A stretch of DNA of 64,000 bases from NCBI GenBank assembly GCA_964640795.1, contig CAZXIN010000020.1, forward strand, positions 27,106 to 91,105, written 5' to 3'. The notes below the pieces were generated by a model. It was not told the DNA's origin and searched no databases. It worked only from the letters and a program-made list of their open reading frames with translations. This document shows positions 60,521 to 64,000 of the stretch, piece by piece. Source of the DNA: M269 sp964640795. GTDB taxonomy: Bacteria > Pseudomonadota > Gammaproteobacteria > Enterobacterales > Alteromonadaceae. The first letter of the stretch is position 1, and the number at the start of each line of letters is the position of its first letter. The position numbers and the translations under genes were made by a program.

Positions 60521-61323
60521 TCTGATTTTTTTGCTGTAATTAATGGCCACACAAGCTGCTCACCAATGCTCGTTGGTGGAAGGTTTTCAACCCCCATATC
60601 TTGAGGATACTGCCGTGTAATCTTCGCAGTACCAAATAAAATATCCCAAAAAAACAAAAAATTACCAAAGTTTCCTTTGTAGTGGGTAGCGTAATCCGAT
60701 AAGTACTTCCCATGGTGAGCACTATGCGTTGCTGGGGTAGAAATAACTCTCTCAATAACCCACATCAATGGCGATAACCAAGTGATTTTATAAAGAGGCT
60801 CATCCCATCTAACATCGCTATGCGCACCAAAAATAACAGCCATCTTTAATACAATATAAACGGCGTATACCCAACCACCACCTAGGTATAACAAAACACC
60901 AGAAAACCATAACCCGGGCATTAGCAAGTAATAGAAAACGTTATTTCGATATACAACCCGGATGGATAAATAGGACGCGTTATGATGCGGACGATGCAGT
61001 TTATATAGCCATTTCACAGAATGGGATAGTCTGTGCCACCAATATTGTGTCATGTCATCAAAGATGAGAAACAAGGTAAACACGGCAATAAACGGCCAGT
61101 GTAAAATCATATTCTCTGCTTTTGGAGCAATATAACTTGCAAAGGCGGCACCGCTAAATAAAACAATGGGTTGAGTAATAAACATCAAGACCCCTGAGCT
61201 TAAAACCTCAACTATAGCGTCTGACTTATCCTGCCCTTTCTTAGCGAAGAATTGCGTAAAGATGACTTCAAGCACAACAAATACCATGAAGATCACAGCA
61301 ACGATGACAATTTCAGACTTCAT
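60517..61323 (-). CDS. Sterol desaturase/fatty acid hydroxylase family protein
   Basis: The 268-residue membrane protein has the His boxes of the fatty acid hydroxylase family: HRLSHSVKWLYKLHRPHHNA and ATHSAHHGKYLSDY, and W-rich membrane helices. It is an oxygenase of lipid chains with two iron atoms. GGGGTTACG is before the ATG. Confidence 0.9.
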   Translation of the reverse strand: MKSEIVIVAVIFMVFVVLEVIFTQFFAKKGQDKSDAIVEVLSSGVLMFITQPIVLFSGAAFASYIAPKAENMILHWPFIAVFTLFLIFDDMTQYWWHRLSHSVKWLYKLHRPHHNASYLSIRVVYRNNVFYYLLMPGLWFSGVLLYLGGGWVYAVYIVLKMAVIFGAHSDVRWDEPLYKITWLSPLMWVIERVISTPATHSAHHGKYLSDYATHYKGNFGNFLFFWDILFGTAKITRQYPQDMGVENLPPTSIGEQLVWPLITAKKSD

Positions 61324-61410
61324 CGTAACCCCCTTTGGCTTAGTTTGATATTAGAGTACCAATTGAAATTATGATTAAATGATAAATATTTAGCATTTAA
61401 GAAACTCTGT

Positions 61411-62085
61411 ATGCAGCAACCTACATTTATGAATTTGTTGAGTGAAGCAACTCGTGACAGCGTGATGAAAACAGCGACTTTGATGCATTATCAAAACAAC
61501 CAACTTATCCATACCCGAGGGCAAACAAAACCAGGGTTGTCTATTGTTTCAACAGGCAGTGTGCATGTCGGCGTTAGCGATACCGAAGGCGTGTTTGTTA
61601 TGGCCGGAATTCTAGGGCCAGGGGAAAGTTTTGGTGAATTTACACTTTTTGCTGACCTACCTAGAACGCATGATGCAATTGCTTTTGGACCAACAACCGT
61701 ATTCCAAATACCACAATCTCGCTTTATTCCTCTGTATCAAAAGGAACCTGAGATAGCTTCTGCTCTATTAAAATCGTCGTTATTGCGCACACACCAATTA
61801 CTTGAACAACTTGATGCTATTCGACGCTTACCTTTACTTGAAAGAACGGCAAAAGCACTTTTATCTATGTCTGATTCATCAGGCAATAAATCTGGGGTTG
61901 CTTGTTTACAATCAGATCTCGCCTTTGCTTTAGGTGTAACAAGAGTTTCCGCTGGAAAGGTGCTTAAGCAACTGGCTGGCTATGGCTTAATAGAATTAGG
62001 CTACAGACAGATTCATTTTCCCGATAAATCTAAATTGGAAAGTTGGGTAGAAGAGCATTGTAATACAACACCGTTAAGGTGGTAG
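61411..62085 (+). CDS. Crp/Fnr-family transcriptional regulator
   Basis: The 224-residue protein has a cyclic-nucleotide-type sensor domain (HYQNNQLIHTRGQTKPGLSI, GILGPGESFGEFTLFADLPRTHDAIAFGPT) and C-terminal helix-turn-helix (QSDLAFALGVTRVSAGKVLKQLAGYGLIEL). It lacks the N-terminal Cys of Fnr. Probably governs the nearby lipid genes; this is inference. Confidence 0.85.
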   Translation: MQQPTFMNLLSEATRDSVMKTATLMHYQNNQLIHTRGQTKPGLSIVSTGSVHVGVSDTEGVFVMAGILGPGESFGEFTLFADLPRTHDAIAFGPTTVFQIPQSRFIPLYQKEPEIASALLKSSLLRTHQLLEQLDAIRRLPLLERTAKALLSMSDSSGNKSGVACLQSDLAFALGVTRVSAGKVLKQLAGYGLIELGYRQIHFPDKSKLESWVEEHCNTTPLRW

Positions 62086-62141
62086 TGAAACTACATTACA
62101 AAAGAGCAGGAAGGATAAGAACCCGTAGTAACCGTTGATTG

Positions 62142-62180
62142 GAGTGTGTTGACCTTTCGTGTTCAACACACTCTACTGGT
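62142..62180. terminator. Terminator between crp-like and thiolase genes
   Basis: GAGTGTGTTGA and TCAACACACTC form a perfect 11-bp stem around 10 bases (62142-62173); the genes on both sides converge. Confidence 0.65.
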
Positions 62181-62190
62181 TCATTCTTTT

Positions 62191-63372
62191 TTATAGCATT
62201 TCTACTGCAATAGCGGTCGCTTCGCCACCACCGATACACAATGACGCAACACCTTTTTTCAACCCACGCTGCTTTAAACCATGTAACAAAGTCACAAGTA
62301 TACGTGCTCCAGAGGCTCCTATTGGGTGTCCTAGAACACAAGCACCGCCGTGAATATTCACTTTATCTGGATCAAGGTCTAGTTCACGAATCGCCAACAT
62401 AGTCACCATCGCGAAGGCTTCGTTTATTTCAAACAAATCGACATCATCTTTTGTCCACCCAGCTTTATCCAATAACTTCTGCATTGCACCGACAGGTGCG
62501 ACAGTGAAGTTCTCAGGTTCAATAGCATTGGTTGCATGAGCAACAATTCTAGCGAGTGGTGTAGCACCTAGCTCTTTCGCTTTTGTCTCTGACATCACAA
62601 CCATAGCAGCTGCACCGTCTGAAATAGAACTAGAATTGGCGGCTGTTACTGTACCATCTTTCTTGAAAGCAGGACGAAGGCGTGGGATTTTGTCTGGCAT
62701 CGCATTTCCTGGCCCTTCATCATGAGATACAACAGTTTCACCTTTACGTGTTTTAACCGTGACATTGACAATCTCATCATCAAACGCACCAGATTCAATA
62801 GCATGTTGGGACTTTGCTAAAGAGGTCAATGCAAACTGATCCATCGCTTCGCGTCCAATGTTTTCAGCATCCGCTGTACTTTGCGCAAAGCATCCCATAG
62901 CTTGACCGTCGTACGCATTTTCCAAACCATCAAACATCATATGATCAAGTGTTTGTTGATGCCCCATACGCATACCTGCACGCGCTTTTGGTAATATATA
63001 GGGGGCATTACTCATACTCTCCATACCACCCGCAACTACAGTACTCGCACTACCGGCTTTGATTAAGTCATTAGCTAACATAACGGCTTTCATACCTGAG
63101 CCACACACTTTATTGATGGTCGTCACACCGGCTGATAAAGGTAACTCAGCCCCTAGCGATGCTTGACGTGCTGGAGACTGACCTAAGCCCGCCGTAAGCA
63201 CACACCCCATAATAACTTCGTCGATGTTATCGCCAGAAATACCTGCGTGCTCAACAACACCTTTTATAGCAACTGAGCCTAACTCAGTCGCAGACAATGA
63301 AGAAAGACCTCCCATAAAGCCACCCATGGGGGTTCTATTGGCCGCAACAATAACAACAGCTTCTTGACTCAT
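62191..63372 (-). CDS. Thiolase (acetyl-CoA acyltransferase)
   Basis: The 393-residue thiolase has the catalytic Cys in NKVCGSGMKAVMLANDL, the His in VNIHGGACVLGHPIGASGARI and the end Cys in ASLCIGGGEATAIAVEML. It condenses or cleaves acyl-CoA. It lies divergent from liuR, so it likely belongs to acetoacetyl-CoA steps of leucine breakdown; this is inference. Confidence 0.95.
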   Translation of the reverse strand: MSQEAVVIVAANRTPMGGFMGGLSSLSATELGSVAIKGVVEHAGISGDNIDEVIMGCVLTAGLGQSPARQASLGAELPLSAGVTTINKVCGSGMKAVMLANDLIKAGSASTVVAGGMESMSNAPYILPKARAGMRMGHQQTLDHMMFDGLENAYDGQAMGCFAQSTADAENIGREAMDQFALTSLAKSQHAIESGAFDDEIVNVTVKTRKGETVVSHDEGPGNAMPDKIPRLRPAFKKDGTVTAANSSSISDGAAAMVVMSETKAKELGATPLARIVAHATNAIEPENFTVAPVGAMQKLLDKAGWTKDDVDLFEINEAFAMVTMLAIRELDLDPDKVNIHGGACVLGHPIGASGARILVTLLHGLKQRGLKKGVASLCIGGGEATAIAVEML

Positions 63373-63394
63373 TTCTTTTTCCTTCGGTTTGGAA

Positions 63395-63404
63395 TTTACG
63401 TAAA
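63395..63404 (-). promoter_or_regulatory. Palindrome before the thiolase gene
   Basis: TTTACGTAAA, a half-length relative of the site before liuR. Confidence 0.5.
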
Positions 63405-63474
63405 AGTCTATTCACACTTGGTTGTGAATACCAGTTATAAAATTAAGTTGACGTAATCTTTCGCTTACTTTACC

Positions 63475-63506
63475 TTTACGTTAACTCAAACCTTACGTTA
63501 ACGTAA
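63475..63506 (+). promoter_or_regulatory. Putative LiuR operator
   Basis: TTACGTTAACGTAA at 63493-63506 is a perfect 14-bp palindrome just before the liuR start. A partial copy (TTTACGTTAACTCAAA) starts at 63475 and TTGACGTAATC is near 63448. Confidence 0.7.
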
Positions 63507-63513
63507 AGGGCAC

Positions 63514-63924
63514 ATGAAAGAATCAGATGCAGTCAGTATTGGTGAACTGGCAAAGAAGTTTGACATTACGCCACGGTCCATTCGGTTTTATGAAGAACAA
63601 GGTCTACTCAATCCAGGTCGTGTAGGTCAAAACCGTAGCTATGAAAAGAAAGACCAAGTTCGCCTCAAATTAATACTCAGAGGCAAACGTCTCGGCTTTT
63701 TACTTGCTGAGATAAAAGTACTGTTTAAATTATATGACAGCCACAGCAACTCAGCTGCACAACTTGAAACAATGCTGAGTATGACGAAAGAAAAACGTGA
63801 GCTGATGTTGCAGCAATTGCATGACGTTAATATGGTGCTACAGGAACTCGACGAAGTCGAACAACGTTGCATGTATGAATTAGCGGAATTAACTAATCCC
63901 ACAAAATCAAAGAGAGAATCGTAA
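63514..63924 (+). CDS. liuR: LiuR-type MerR regulator of leucine/acyl-CoA catabolism
   Basis: The 136-residue MerR regulator has an N-terminal winged helix (SIGELAKKFDITPRSIRFYEEQGLLNPGR) and a dimerisation coil (AAQLETMLSMTKEKRELMLQQLHDVNMVLQELDEVEQ). No Cys-rich metal site is present. It is followed 2 bases later by an isovaleryl-CoA dehydrogenase start, which fits LiuR of the liu operon. Confidence 0.85.
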   Translation: MKESDAVSIGELAKKFDITPRSIRFYEEQGLLNPGRVGQNRSYEKKDQVRLKLILRGKRLGFLLAEIKVLFKLYDSHSNSAAQLETMLSMTKEKRELMLQQLHDVNMVLQELDEVEQRCMYELAELTNPTKSKRES

Positions 63925-63926
63925 CT

Positions 63927-64000
63927 ATGAATGTACCCTACCCTACACTTAACTTTGGCTTGGGCGAAGAGATCGACATGTTACGTGATCATGTTTACAA
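63927..64000 (+). CDS. liuA: Isovaleryl-CoA dehydrogenase, 5' end only
   Basis: The ATG at 63927 opens MNVPYPTLNFGLGEEIDMLRDHVY, the typical start of isovaleryl-CoA dehydrogenase; the gene continues past the window. It lies 2 bases after liuR. Confidence 0.75.
   Translation, partial: MNVPYPTLNFGLGEEIDMLRDHVY

Noticed and set aside
1..64000. tRNA, rRNA, insertion sequence or prophage
   Set aside because: No cloverleaf, ribosomal sequence, transposase or phage gene was recognised on either strand; a short RNA could still be missed without a covariance search.

Overview
The window is about 41% GC by eye and looks like the chromosome of a marine gammaproteobacterium of the Alteromonadales/Vibrionales kind; the genus cannot be fixed from this sequence. 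The evidence is a large chromosomal integron, a complete Entner-Doudoroff/zwf block with HexR, a PqiABC system, RlmF and a LiuR-type regulator, all with gammaproteobacterial family features.

Region 1 (1 to about 20,310) is a chromosomal integron cassette array. About 39 attC-like sites (36 bounded by two core sites, the rest half-sites or degenerate) separate some 33 mostly single-gene cassettes. Every cassette gene is on the minus strand and reads away from the integrase. The attC sites fall into a few related types and include deletion derivatives down to about 40 bp. Most cassettes encode small, unrecognised, secreted or membrane proteins. Ten carry members of one family of small exported proteins (signal peptide, two to four Cys, an ALLAA-type helix). 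Others encode a Nudix hydrolase (frameshifted), an ExbD-like protein, a GspG-like pseudopilin, a DUF4279 protein, a zinc-ribbon protein, and an AraC/VOC/DUF3291 trio with no clear attC between its genes. A gene-free cassette occurs twice. At least three cassettes hold broken genes.

Region 2 (20,310 to 21,520) is the integron platform: attI, a promoter with an overlapping LexA box, and intI on the plus strand. intI has all catalytic residues but stops early; a recognisable C-terminal tail is still present in frame after the stop.

Region 3 (21,500 to 49,200) is a central-carbon block. It holds an M14 peptidase, msrB, gnd, glgX-glgB-malQ (glycogen and maltodextrin), gap and hexose-6-P mutarotase, then the operon zwf-pgl-edd-glk-eda divergent from hexR, then pyk, pqiABC and glgC. 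HexR-like palindromes lie before gap, between zwf and hexR, and before pyk, so sugar catabolism is probably coordinated by HexR.

Region 4 (49,200 to 64,000) is mixed core sequence: two secreted peptidases (M20 type and a metzincin), a metallo-beta-lactamase-fold protein with a TerB-like partner, an MscS channel, rlmF, a kinase-like phosphotransferase, and a lipid-modification cluster (a desaturase fused to an oxidoreductase, an AraC regulator, a sterol-desaturase-type hydroxylase, a Crp/Fnr regulator). It ends with a thiolase divergent from liuR and the first codons of an isovaleryl-CoA dehydrogenase gene, which suggests leucine/acyl-CoA catabolism. I see no tRNA, rRNA, CRISPR array or insertion sequence.
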